This document shows positions 29,301 to 40,700 of a DNA stretch of 64,000 nucleotides, in pieces (position 1 is the stretch's first letter; every line of letters begins with the position of its first letter). The DNA is taken from contig NC_087384.1 of assembly GCF_963675165.1 (NCBI RefSeq), positions 4,271,182 through 4,335,181 on the forward strand, written 5' to 3'. Under the pieces are notes generated by a model, which did not search any database, had not been told where the DNA came from, and was given only the letters and a program-made list of their open reading frames with translations. The translations under genes were made by a program, and so were the position numbers. This DNA is from Halichondria panicea. Taxonomy: Eukaryota > Porifera > Demospongiae > Suberitida > Halichondriidae.

Positions 29301-32291
29301 TCTTAGTAACCACCTTGGTTACGGTTAGATTCCCTCGGCTTTGCGCCTCGGGCTAACCGCAACCGCGGAGGTTACATAGACGCATATTCTACTCTTAGGT
29401 GTAGTCTATCCTATACGTAATAACATAAAAATTATTGTAGCTAGATGCTTTGTCTAGTAATATAATAACAGAACTAGAATGAAAGAGAGAAGCTCTAGTT
29501 TCTTTTTTTGGCTTTGTTCGAGATTAGTAGGAGACGCTCGTTTTTTGGGCAGTGTCTGTGCTTTTTTGCTGCAAGGCTGCATGGGGGAGGAGCTGGATGT
29601 ATGGAAGTGCTGGGATTTTAGCTTTGGCTTCTTCCTAAAGTTCCTTTCGCTTTGTTCAAGAGTAGTATAGGAGCCGCTCGTTTGCTGGGCTTGTTTGCTG
29701 CAAATTATAGCTTAGGTGTCTTCCTTTCGCTTTGTGAGAGTAGTACGAGCCGCTCATTTCTTGGGAAGTGTGCTGGGCTTGTTTGCTGCAAAACTGGGGG
29801 AAGAGCTGGATGTTTCCGTTTTGTGGGTGGAGCTAGGACTATAATTTTGTCCATCAAACTGAGGTGGAGGAACAGGGTTGACTTGAATAGAGACCACAGA
29901 TTTAGTAGAGACACAGAGATGCCAACTTCAGATATTAGTTTTCAAAAGAATAATGATGCAGTTGCTAGATTGGCTGTTTATATAGGTTGACTGTTGCTAA
30001 GCTAGTGCATTTCTAGTAGCCAATAGGTTTTGGGATCTAAATCAGTTAGAACATGTGCATTCGGTATCTATGGTTATAGTGTAAGCCCTCGAGCTTTGGG
30101 ACACTATAACACATAGATACCTCATGCCCATGTTCTAACTATAACGTAGTAAATGATGCTAACAATGCTCAGTGACACTAGAAAGTGAGTAGCATAGTCG
30201 TACTAGAAGCAACTAGAGCACTAAAGTGCAAACCCTCGGCTGGTGACATGATAATAAAGATAATGCAGTGCATGTAGCATGTATGACCAGCACAGCAACT
30301 AAATAGCTAAACACTGGAGGCATGGCATGCTGAAACATTGAGTGGTACATGCACTGTGGACTGGGATCACAGCAAAGAAGCCTGGAGTCTTAGGCTTAGA
30401 GAGTCCTGCCAGGCTGGAGTATAGGATCCAGCAACCAGTCACAATTTTAGATTTTTACTCGTTTTTACTATTCTATTGTTCCTGGTACAGGATCACTTCA
30501 GCTGCAAATACGTTGGTCAGCAGAGGTAGATAATTCTAGCTAGTGACCCTGTTCCATTGTTCCTGGTACAGGATCACTTCAGCTGTAAGTAACCCATGTG
30601 GAAAATCACAACGTAACATAGGGTGTCTCGAATAAAGGCCGCGTGTAGTTAGCAGCTGCCAACGGGCAAGTTTAGCTGTTGCTCGCTTTTATTCGACAAA
30701 GAAACTTTAACATCCATATCTTCCACTATTTAAAGCAAGATATTGTTGTGTGAAGGCAGTGCTATGACATCCAAGTGAGTAGAGATACTCGTTACAAACA
30801 AACAAACAGACAAACAAACCAACAGACTACTATACCCGCTGGCCGCGGCACGGCCTCGGGTAACAAGCCAGAAACCACAAACTTTGAGTTGTTGCCTCAA
30901 ATCCTTGGTTTCTTTGACTCCTGTCTTGATGTAGCAGGTATAGCAATCATAGTGTTAAACTACTACGACTCATAAACTAACAGGAGATGTTATACAAGAG
31001 AGATAAATGAGCTAATGGAAAAAAGTAGATAAAAAGTGCCGACTCAGCAGCTTGGATGGGTTTGGAGTTTTTACATAGAAAATATAAGCTCACGTGAATC
31101 TTAATTAATTGTGGCCAACCTAAATATAGCATATCCTGCTGACTCATCAGTTTTTTGACGCATACACAGTTTACATTGCGAGTTGCGTGCCCTCTTCTCT
31201 TTATACGCCCTTGGTACAACTATGTGGCAACCACAGGGTGCATAGTGTGGTAGTTCAAGCATGTTTCAGTCAAGGGCCATCATTTTTAAAATTAAATGTT
31301 GCAAAAATCCCTCATGGTTGAAATTCAAGCACAGTCCTACACGCATGACCTGTTTAGCCGTTATTATAGTCATTTTATGATAGACTCTAAACTTAGTGAA
31401 TTAAATCATAACGTGAGCATTCCATCTGGAGTCGTAACACTTAATCCATGACTTGTAATATGAATATATATACGCACTGCATGCACAAATCAATATGTAC
31501 ATACCTTACCACCCACACCCAGGTTTGCACCCAGATGAGCACAGTAGGCGTCCAGAACATGAGCTTTCCCTTCGTCATCTCTAAACACAGCAAAGTTTTG
31601 TCCCAATGCATTTACCGCAGTGCTTTGTCTGGTTTTAAGTTCATTAGAGCGGAGGATGCTAAACCAACCATTCGGATAAGGTGGTGGTATTTCCCCTATC
31701 TTCTTTCTTCTCCGTATTTCATTAACAAAATCTCGTTTCGTGACGAGTCCGTTCATTTCTCTACTAGGGAAGTCAAATCCGACCTTTGTTTCGGGACAGT
31801 ACAGCTCCACAACTCCAAATATGGCTTGGTACAAGTTCCTGTGAGGGAAGAAATCGTATAATTATTCGTGCAGCGACATAGCTAGATCGAATCTAACAAT
31901 TTCGTGTTTCGATATTAATGCTCTAAATACATAAATTAGGACCATACGAAATAACCCGCTATATGATTGCACTCTAGATCTATAGATTGTACCCATTCTA
32001 TCCCTATATAAAGAAAGCTGACCTGCCAATATACAAGATGTACAGAGTTGCAGCAGAATACAATAGGACCTTGAGCAACCATACCACACTCACAACGTCA
32101 GAGCTAAATGGTACAGCTGAGGACATAGCATATAAGGCTCTTTCTAGAGCTACATTAAAGATACCAGTACCAGTCATGTTGCCATTGAGACTATCAAAAA
32201 CATTTTGCTCATAGGTCCCACTGAAGATGATTTGGGACACAGCAATCAGACCAGAAATGTGGATGAGCAGGCTAACAGAAGGGGTCATCAT
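25636..32291 (-). CDS. nvd: Cholesterol 7-desaturase (Neverland/DAF-36 Rieske oxygenase)
   Basis: Membrane-bound Rieske oxygenase; family members convert cholesterol to 7-dehydrocholesterol. Exons (minus): 32023-32291, 31505-31838, 27761-28033, 26833-27078, 26518-26691, 25636-25797. The frame closes; 485 residues against about 430 for DAF-36, the excess being N-terminal. Exon 1 has two hydrophobic segments (about 7-23 and 66-88). The Rieske [2Fe-2S] ligands are visible: CAH (189-191) and CPFH (209-212) in [13 protein letters not shown]. The mononuclear iron motif [13 protein letters not shown] supplies D300, H303 and H308. The C-terminus [13 protein letters not shown] and HRRWYSQFY is typical of the family. 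The 3.5-kb intron between the two Rieske cysteine motifs contains a 3.1-kb transposon. In sponges this activity would belong to sterol metabolism rather than ecdysteroid synthesis; that role is inference. Confidence 0.93.
25873..26402 (-). mobile_element. Dispersed repeat R1, near full-length copy
   Basis: Reverse-orientation copy of the R1 family in the last intron of the nvd-like gene, between CACCGCTGGTGTTGATGCCT at one end and CGCATGCACACCGAGGCATA at the other. The CCTCGGTG ends are inverted relative to each other. It includes a short CA run (26338-26362). No coding sequence. Confidence 0.6.
28506..28612. repeat. 23-bp tandem repeat inside the 3.1-kb transposon
   Basis: About 4.5 copies of TATTCTACAGGAAGTGGACG plus three bases, with few substitutions. 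It is not coding. Confidence 0.85.
30045..30139. other. Long hairpin inside the 3.1-kb transposon
   Basis: Two nearly complementary arms of about 38 bases (30045-30082 and 30101-30139) flank an 18-base loop holding CCTCGAG. Pairing is broken by a few mismatches. The hairpin could extrude in DNA or fold in transcripts of the nvd intron. Confidence 0.85.
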
Positions 32292-33129
32292 ACTTTATAC
32301 ATCTATCTCTAGCTAGCTAGCTGCGCTGCACTGCCTTGTGCTTTTTAAGCGACACCACGAAATGGGCGTGGTGACGATGCTGAAACTGGATGGCTATTTA
32401 TATCTCTAGCTCTACTCCTGTACAGATTTAGAAAGATTTTCTGTTCTTCAATAACATGTTTAGTTAATGTATACCGGAATTTAAGTTAGCCATTGCCTAC
32501 TGGCATAGTTTTAAAAATGACAAAGGTCAAGTACTATACTACCTGTATTAGGGTTTCCACACAAAAATCTGATCTCTACAAAATGGTGTTTTGAGTGATT
32601 GTGCATACAAAGCAACTAAAATAAAGCAGGCAGCCAAAATTTCGCGATGAAATACCTTTTCTTTCTTGCACAATAGCACCTGTTAACTCTCACCACAACT
32701 ATGCTTGCATGCAATATTTCCACTCTAAAGAAAGCACACTTCAAAGTTAAATTTCAAAACTTTTGTTGAAGCATAGATAAAGGAATTTTGTGCTGCAATT
32801 CTACACTTCAAGGTAAGTAGTTTAGAGCAGAATTGAACAAATTGTATTTAGTTGTCAAAGCCTGGTGTAATTTTTACAACTACAACCAAAATTGAAAATG
32901 TTGTGTAAAAATAGAAATGTCAGTGCATTTGCTTTCCTCACCATATTTTTATGAAGTAGGTTGGTGCATGTATCTATGATAATAATTAAAAGGAGAATCG
33001 TCCCATGTAACCACCAAACTACATTCGATAATATACTAATCGAGTCAAGTCATTTGCTACTCTTCTTAAAGTAATAGCACTAACACTAAGAGCCATTTTT
33101 GATATGGGTTGGTTCTCTGAGGACAGGGT

Positions 33130-33420
33130 GCAAATTCAGTTTTATTCGAGGCTATGCCGCCACAACAAGTATCTTCGAAGCTAAGCCGCCGCCACCAACT
33201 CCTAGTGTCCTGCCGCCAACCCGTGTACCTGCCCGTCGCCGCCAACCACTAACACCTGCCACCACTCTCGAGGTTAAGCCTCCGCCACCCAACCCCCAAC
33301 TGCATGTGCCACCAAGTAAATGCTCCGCCGCCAACCACTAATACCTGCCGTCACCCTCGAGGTTAAGCCGCCGCCACCAAGTAAACACCGCCGCCTCCTA
33401 ACACTGCATATTTGTTTTGT
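33130..33420 (+). repeat. CCGCCACCAA-rich imperfect minisatellite
   Basis: Repeated blocks of GTTAAGCCGCCGCCACCAA, with CTAACACCTGCC and ACTCTCGAGG between them, occur at least four times. One frame reads as proline-rich (EVKPPPP) for 80 codons. There is no splice context, start or conserved domain, so it is more likely repeat DNA than an exon. Confidence 0.55.
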
Positions 33421-33489
33421 TTTGGCACTATTCACCTCTCATACAATACTGTATGCGGTTTTGCAACTAAGATGCAAGCGGAAGTGTAA

Positions 33490-33610
33490 CCAAGCCACGT
33501 GAAAACTGCTGCAATCTGATAGGGCGCCACTATAGTGGCGCTAGAACAAATCCCAGATAGGCTTGCAACCCGACCTCCCGTCAGGGACGGTCGGGCTCCG
33601 CCCAACTAGG
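33490..33610. mobile_element. Small foldback element end, related to 62340-62710
   Basis: Shares CTGCAATCTGAT at the start and CTCCGCCCAACTAGGT at the end with the element near 62600-62700. It contains an internal palindrome GGCGCCACTATAGTGGCGC. It is probably a decayed MITE. Confidence 0.5.
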
Positions 33611-33810
33611 TCTGTCCAGCCATGGCAGCTCTTCTCCGTCTTCACAGAGTATCGAATCTCTCTTCAAAGAAAGTCAGTCTCGGCAGGACCTCCAAATGTA
33701 ACTTCGCTAGTTAGACCCCAGGCCTATAAGCTTAATAATGCCCACGCCTTACAATTAAAGAATAATATACAATAACAATAAGTCATATAATTATAGTCAC
33801 TTGGTTACAT

Positions 33811-34370
33811 ATGGGAGAGAAGCATCACATGACAGTCAGCAGTCAGCAATCGTGAGCACATGCAAGCACAACTTCAAACTTGATTCCAAACTATTTGAAT
33901 TTTGCACATCAGCATTGTGACGGTGTATATAATTATATGGTGCATGTGTGTGAAATATTTCTCAGCCCCTGCATGCATGTTTAAATTGTTACCTCCCACG
34001 CAGACATGAAGTTGTCTGACATTAGGGAGGTCTGGTGGTCGTATACCTCTTCCAGTTCTACAATGGCTTGTTTCTCCTCAAACTCTACACAACTACTGAC
34101 TGTCCACACTGGCAGGTGTGTCATCAATCAGAAATAAGAAAAAGAAACCATTTAAATTTTTGCTTCATGTATTAGGTGCTAGTGTTGGGAGTACTGTTCA
34201 TTGTGGTTGCTTCTTTGAACGGATCAACTCTCTCCAATGTCATCTACGGGAAATCCAAAAAGGTCATGAAAAAAAGACTGTCTGAGAGTTTCAAGTCATT
34301 TTGAATTTTATAGGACTGGTAAATGTACGTATAGTGAATAAAAACGATTCGATAACTTTTTTTGTGTGAT
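33811..34370 (+). pseudogene. Partial TMEM120 copy (end of exon 8, exons 9-10)
   Basis: A genomic (intron-containing) duplicate of the 3' end of the TMEM120 gene, beginning abruptly at ATGGGAGAGAAGCATCACAT and running through exons 9 and 10 into the 3'UTR. It has a 7-bp duplication just before the exon 8 donor. A 10-bp deletion in exon 9 (after GACATTAGG, near 34026) shifts the frame. Exon 10 is intact, with synonymous changes and one Ile to Val change. There is no promoter or upstream exon, so it is almost certainly non-functional. Confidence 0.92.
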
Positions 34371-34564
34371 AAACATAATATCACATGTCAAGTAAGCAAT
34401 AACATAGATTAGTCACGTAACATGCATGACCCTATGTATTGTTTTTGACCGGCTTGTATGTGATCTACATGTACTTCATACTGCTGCAACCTGACTGTTA
34501 AATGCCGAGGGTTCCGGTTCCGCACTTGTCCATATTACTATTGACCAGTAAAATTACTCATTTC

Positions 34565-34705
34565 AGTAACAATAAAATAATTTAGAGTGAGAATACAAAA
34601 TAAAATTGATCTATATAATTATGGAGTCACTGTATACGTTCTACATTTCAGTAATTTAGAGTGAGAATACAAAATAAAATTGATATATAATTATGGAGTC
34701 ACTGT
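34565..34705. repeat. 57-bp direct repeat at the ankyrin gene 3' end
   Basis: The segment TAATTTAGAGTGAGAATACA through GGAGTCACTGTATACGT occurs twice about 75 bp apart (34579 and 34654 onward). The copy nearer the gene contains the stop codon and last codons of the ankyrin gene. Confidence 0.8.
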
Positions 34706-37700
34706 ATACGTATATATATAATTATACAGAAATTTACTGATTTTAGTGTGATTCTTCCAAAGAGCCACATCATTAGCAGTATAGCCATCCTGTGTGGAAA
34801 AAAACTGTTTCAAAATCTGACAAGCATTATGCCGCAATATTGAATATCAATAGCTTGCAGCCCGGCCTGTTACCCTGACATATGCATGAGTTTCTTAGCC
34901 TGGAAAAAAAAACGCTTCGACCCGCCCTCCAGAATGGTAAAAAGCATCATGTAAGAGCAAGAACACAGAGCGAGAAGTGTTTTTGGAATTCAAAGTTCAA
35001 GTCTAGTTTGTGTTGTTTCTAGTAACTTGATGAGCTTCCACTGGAAAATGTTTTTCTATAAATACTGATAATTATACTAGCTTGTCATACAGGAAAATAC
35101 ATCAATAAATTTATCATGTATGTGCTTCAATTTCTATCATGGTAATTATAGTTTCACAAATCATTTTACGAGAAAGCGGTGTTTTATCAGTAAGTCTACT
35201 AGCTATTGTTGCTGAATTAGACTTAAGCAAACAACTCACTCTAGTGTGCAACGGAAAAATAACAGAAACTTGTTTGATGTAGCAGCCTCATGCATAATTG
35301 ATAGTAGGCTTCCCAGGGATACGGTCAACAATTTTAGGATAGGCAAGGATTATGGAAGTCATCTATTGACTTAATTACAAGCTTTAAGAGACTCTGAGAA
35401 TGTTTTAAACGCCGAATTTTCTAAACTAACTGAATTACTGCAAAATGAAAAGGGATGGTACGTTGAAGTAATGAACGCGTGAGAGAAAACCATGGTGACC
35501 GTGTGGGCGGAGCTTAGAATTTACAGATTCAGCAATAATTAAAGGTCCCAGTCCTTTAATAATGCACCCATAGATAGAAGAGTAAGAGGGATTGGTAACG
35601 GAAGCAGTTCACGTGATCATTTTACATTGAATCTGCATCCGCGTTACGCCCTATAAACGAGGCTATTTTGCCGGGTAACTCGCTCAAAATAAGAAAGTTG
35701 TGTTTTCTCGAGACTTAATCTTTTTCAACAATTTATAACACGCCCAGTCTGTGAGCCACATGCTGTACTTGCTAATGACTGACCACACCCAGTAAAAAGG
35801 GACATTCCAGTAAAGTTTTAGGCAAACAGCTGCTATTTATAGTCTTGTATTGCTAAAACGTGTAAGCGTGCTGGTTATAACTACTAAAATATAGCCTTTA
35901 AATACGAGTGAGTTGCACAGACTAAGCATTGTGGTATATTATACTGTGTGTAGAAATAGGCCATCAGCTTGGCCTAGCCGAACCACGCCCATCTACAGCT
36001 TTAGCTTGTTGACACAGCCTCGATTAAACCGCGGGTAAAGTGGATGTTACACGAGGGTACTTCCGTTACCAATCCCTCTTCCTTTTCTATCTATGATGCA
36101 CCTTAGGAAGTTTCCACAAGATTTAGAAGCTCTCAAGGCTCACTATACATGTATACGTTCGTGATACTACAACCAGCCCTTTGGGCTTCTAAATCATAAT
36201 TATACAAAACAGTGTCTAACTGTTACATAGACTAGTACATGTATGCCATTATTGTATGACATCATCAACAGGACTCACATTCGTCTTAATACTGACGTCA
36301 GCGTTGACCTCCAACAACATCATGACAACTTTGAAGTGACCATTCTGACTAGCTATGTGTAATGATGTCCACCCATCCTGTACAGAGGACAAGTGAATAA
36401 TGCCTCTATACAATTGTACGAGCTAAAATTAATACACAACAGTGGGTGTAAGTAATCAAAATCTCACCTTATCTTTAATGTCAACCTGAGCCTTAGCTGC
36501 AATTAGCAGTTTCACAACTCGACTGTGGCCCTTCTCACTCGCTTTATGTAATGCTGTCCATCCATCCTGTATACAGACGACCAATGAATACTTACGTGAC
36601 ATTACGTACAACACTAGCAGTGCTATCGTAACCTTTTGTTGAATCTTAATCTGAGCCTTAGCTGCCGTCAACAATTCAACTACACTCAAGTGATCATTCT
36701 GAGCAGCTGCATACAGCGCAGTGGCTCCGTCCTATACAGCGCCAAGAAGACTGATGAGCAGGTGAACATACATGTACAAAAACACCAGCTCAAAGAGACA
36801 CTCACAGCTTTTTGCAGATCAACATTGGCTCCAGCATTGATTAAGAGGTCAACACATTTGTGGTGACCTTTGAAACTGGCTAAAAAGACAGGAGACTGTT
36901 TCCACTGTACATGCATGACATAGAACATAAACAACATTATTACATGACTTTGTATATAATTGTCAGCTGTATACAACATGTACACGTAGTGTAAACAAAA
37001 TAAACAACTAACCTTGTCTTGAGTGTTGACTCTAGCTTTGGCTGCTAAGAGGACCCTCACTATCTCATCATATCCATTGGCACTGGCTAGATGAAGAGCT
37101 GTTTTTTTGTCCTGTAATTGGATAGAAATTCTATGAAATATGAACTAAAATTCACCCAAAACAAATGTCAGGAAAAAGTTTGAACAATCAGAAGAGTTTG
37201 ACGTCATTGGGCAACAAGTTAGTTTTTGCAGACGCCCTCTGCGGCCCGAGGGCATTATGTTGCTCCAGTGCAATATAATTATGGCATGTTGCACTCGTGC
37301 TGGGCAACAACTAATATCTATTACATGTACACTGTATTATAAAACGACATCAATGTGACTCACATTATTCATGATGTTGACGCCAGCCTTGGCCTTCAAC
37401 AACATCATGACAACTTCAAACCGACCACTCTGACTGGCTACATGCAATGCTGTGCACCCATTCTGTACATACATAATTAATGTTAATGAGAACACCAGCT
37501 CAAAGAGACACTCACAGCTTTTTGCAGATCAACATTGGCTCCAGCATTGATTAAGAGGTCAACACATTTGTGGTGGCCTTTGAAACTGGCTAAAAAGACA
37601 GGAGACTGTTTCCACTGTACATGTATGACATAGTACATTATTACATGACTTTGTATAATTGTCAGCTATACACGTATAGTGTAAACAAAATAAACAACTA

Positions 37701-40700
37701 ACCTTGTCTTGAGTGTTGACTCTAGCTTCGGCTGCTAAGAGGACCCTCACTACCTCATCATATCCATTGGCACTGGCTAGATGAAGAGCTGTTTTTTTGT
37801 CCTGTAATTGGATAGAAATTCTATGAAATATGTAAAAACTTGGACTAAAAACTAAAATTCACTCAAAACGAATGTCAGGAAAAAGTTTGAACAATCAGAA
37901 GAGTTTGACGTCGTTGGGCAACAAGTTAGTTTTTGCAGGCGCCCTCTGCGGCCCGAGGACATTATCCAGTGCAATATAATTATGGCATGTTACACTCGTG
38001 CTGGGCAATAACTAATATCTATTACATGTACACTGTATTATAAAACGACATCAATGTGACTCACATTATTCATGATGTTGACGCCAGCCTTGGCCTTCAA
38101 CAACATCGTGACAACTTCAAACTGACCACTCTGACTGGCTACATGCAATGCTGTGCACCCATTCTGTACATACATAATTAAGAGAATACAATACTGACAG
38201 CAGTAATAAGCAGAGTCATTAGACGCAATCAATAATGCTCAAGTGACCATTCTGAGCAGCTACATACAGCGCAGTGCTGCACAGAGTTAAGGAATGATTC
38301 AGTGAACACACACAAGCGCACAGACAAATTTCATATTATAATCCATAGGCGGACAGTACGGCAAGTGTGGCTACCGCCATATCAACTTTAGGCGAACAAA
38401 AAGGTGCACTCTTTTCCAGCCTACACAATATTCCTCCGCATATGTAATGTGTAACTATAAGGTTACAACAAACCTAGAGGTGCTCTGATTAAACAATAAC
38501 ACACATGCAACGTGGGCAGATAATTGGCAAAAAGTATTTGCTATAGAACTGAACTGCGCCTTGTTGTACCTCCTCTGCAATATACCACTGTACAACATTG
38601 ATCACCAGGGCATGCATGGTGAGGAAAAAACTTGAGTGGTCAATCTCAGAGATGTGCAGCTAGATAAAGCTCACCTTTTGTTGCGCATCAACATTGGCTC
38701 CAGCATTGACTAGGAGCAGCATACATTTCTGGTGACCTTTGAAAATGGCTGACCAGACAGGGGAGTTTCCAAACTGTATAATTATAGATGTAGTAAATGA
38801 ACAGTAATTTGTATATGCATATAATTATTGTGCAACAGACCAGCATGCGAATAAAAACATGTATCAAACTAACATTGTCCAGAGTTTTGACGGTAGCCTT
38901 CGCTGCTATGAGGACCCTTACTACCCCATCATGTCCATTGTTACTGGCTATGTGGAGAGCTGTCAGGTTGTTCTATAGTTAAGAGACTATAAATACACGA
39001 CATAGAAAGTGTATATCTATTCATTGACAGAGATGAGAGTACACACACACACACAGAATGGATTGTAACACAATCAACGAGACTCACATTAGTCTTAATG
39101 TTGACGTCAGCATTGGCCTCCAACAACAGCATGATAACATCAAAGTGACCATTCTGACTGGCTACATGCAATGCTGTCCACCCATTCTGTACATAAAATT
39201 TAAATAGTTAATTAATGCTTTCGAGAATACAATACTGACAGCAGTATGAGCGAAGTCAATCAGAGCTTTAGCAGCAATCAACAATTCTACTGTCCTCAAG
39301 TAACCATTCTGAGCAGCAAGATACAGCGCAGTGGCTCCACCCTGTACAGAGATAAGAGATGAGTTAGTACCACACAGACGTTTCCTTCTCACCAGGACAT
39401 GGCGAGGAGGAAACTTGACTTAGTCTATAGTGAACATCTATAGATACACTCACATTTTGTTGCACATCAACATTGGCTCCAGCATTGACTAGGAGCAGCA
39501 TACATTTCTGGTGACCTTTCAAAATGGCTGACCAAAGAGGGGAGTTTCCAAACTGTATCTGTATATGAACAGTATGATATGCATGTTGTGCAGCATGTAA
39601 ACGGTCGATACTGACCTTGTCCTGGGTGTTAAATGTAGCCCTAGCTGCTAGGAGGACCCTCACCACCCCATCATGTCCATTGTCACTGGCTAGATACAGA
39701 GCTGTCTCATTGTCCTGTGATTAGGATTAAACATTCCAAAACTAATCGGAAAATTCGAAATAAAGTCAGTTCACTAATTCAATAACAGAGATACAGTACA
39801 CATATACGGAGAGAATGGCTGTAACACAATCAACGTGACTCACGTTAGTCTTAATGTTGACGCCAGCCTTGGCCTTCAACAACATTATAACAACTTCAAA
39901 GTGACCATTCCGACTGGCTACATGCAATGCTGTCCACCCATTCTGTACATAAAAAGAACAATTAATTAATGCTTTCAGAATATAATACTTACAGCAGAAT
40001 GAGGAAAGTCAATTAGAGCCTTAGCCGCAATCAATGATGCAACCATCTTTAAGTGACCATTCTGAGCAGAATGATACAGCGCAGTGGCTCCATCCTGTAC
40101 AGAGACTAGAGATGAGTAGGTGAACACACACACACACATACTATATACCAGATTCTATAATTATAATGTGTCTAGATCTGCATGCAGCTATATATATTAT
40201 ATATTATACGTTTTCTTCCATGGCAAAGAGGAAACTTTGACTAGTGATAATTATATTGTGTACATCTAGATACACTCACCTTTTGTTGCACATCAACATT
40301 GGCTCCAGCATTGACTAGGAGCAGCACACACTTCTGATGACCTTTGGAAATGGCTGACCAGAGAGGGGACTTTCCCAACTGTATCTGTATACGTCATGCA
40401 TGAACAGTATATGCCCGTAGACTATATAGCATGCAAAAAAACATGTATCAATGCTGACCTTGTCTTGAGTGTTGAATGTAGCCTTGGCTGATAGGAGGAC
40501 CCTAACCACCTCACCATGTCCATTGTCACTGGCTAGATACAGAGCTGTCTCATTGTCCTGTAATTACTTAGAATTCTGAAGACATCCTATACAACTTGGA
40601 AAATTCAAATTATTATTAACAGTCAGTTTACTCATTTAACAGTATAATACACATATACGGAGAGAATGGACTGTATAACACAATCAACGTGACTCACGTT

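Larger units (their letters stand above)
28097..31213. mobile_element. 3.1-kb inverted-repeat DNA transposon in nvd intron
   Basis: The ends are 33-bp terminal inverted repeats (two mismatches) starting CAAGGGCGTATGAAGAGAAG and ending in the complement. They are flanked by a perfect 7-bp target duplication GTACAAC (28090-28096 and 31214-31220). A second, internally deleted copy begins at 63480. The interior has a 23-bp tandem repeat, three degenerate copies of a block of about 120 bp (29480-29800) and a long hairpin, but no transposase domain I can recognise. The copy looks non-autonomous. The left end sits 64 bp from nvd exon 3. Confidence 0.88.
32292..34690. other. Gene-poor interval with repeats and a TMEM120 copy
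   Basis: About 2.4 kb between the nvd-like start and the ankyrin gene stop. It holds AT-rich unique sequence to 33100, a proline-codon-like repeat (33130-33420), a short transposon end (about 33490-33610) and the partial TMEM120 copy. No intact gene was seen. Confidence 0.6.

Noticed and set aside
28456-30000. Several open frames of 60-119 codons inside the 3.1-kb transposon
   Set aside because: They are low-complexity or tandem-repeat derived with no transposase motif; treated as non-coding.
33099-33341. Proline-rich 80-codon frame
   Set aside because: It coincides with an imperfect minisatellite and lacks splice sites or a neighbouring exon in frame.
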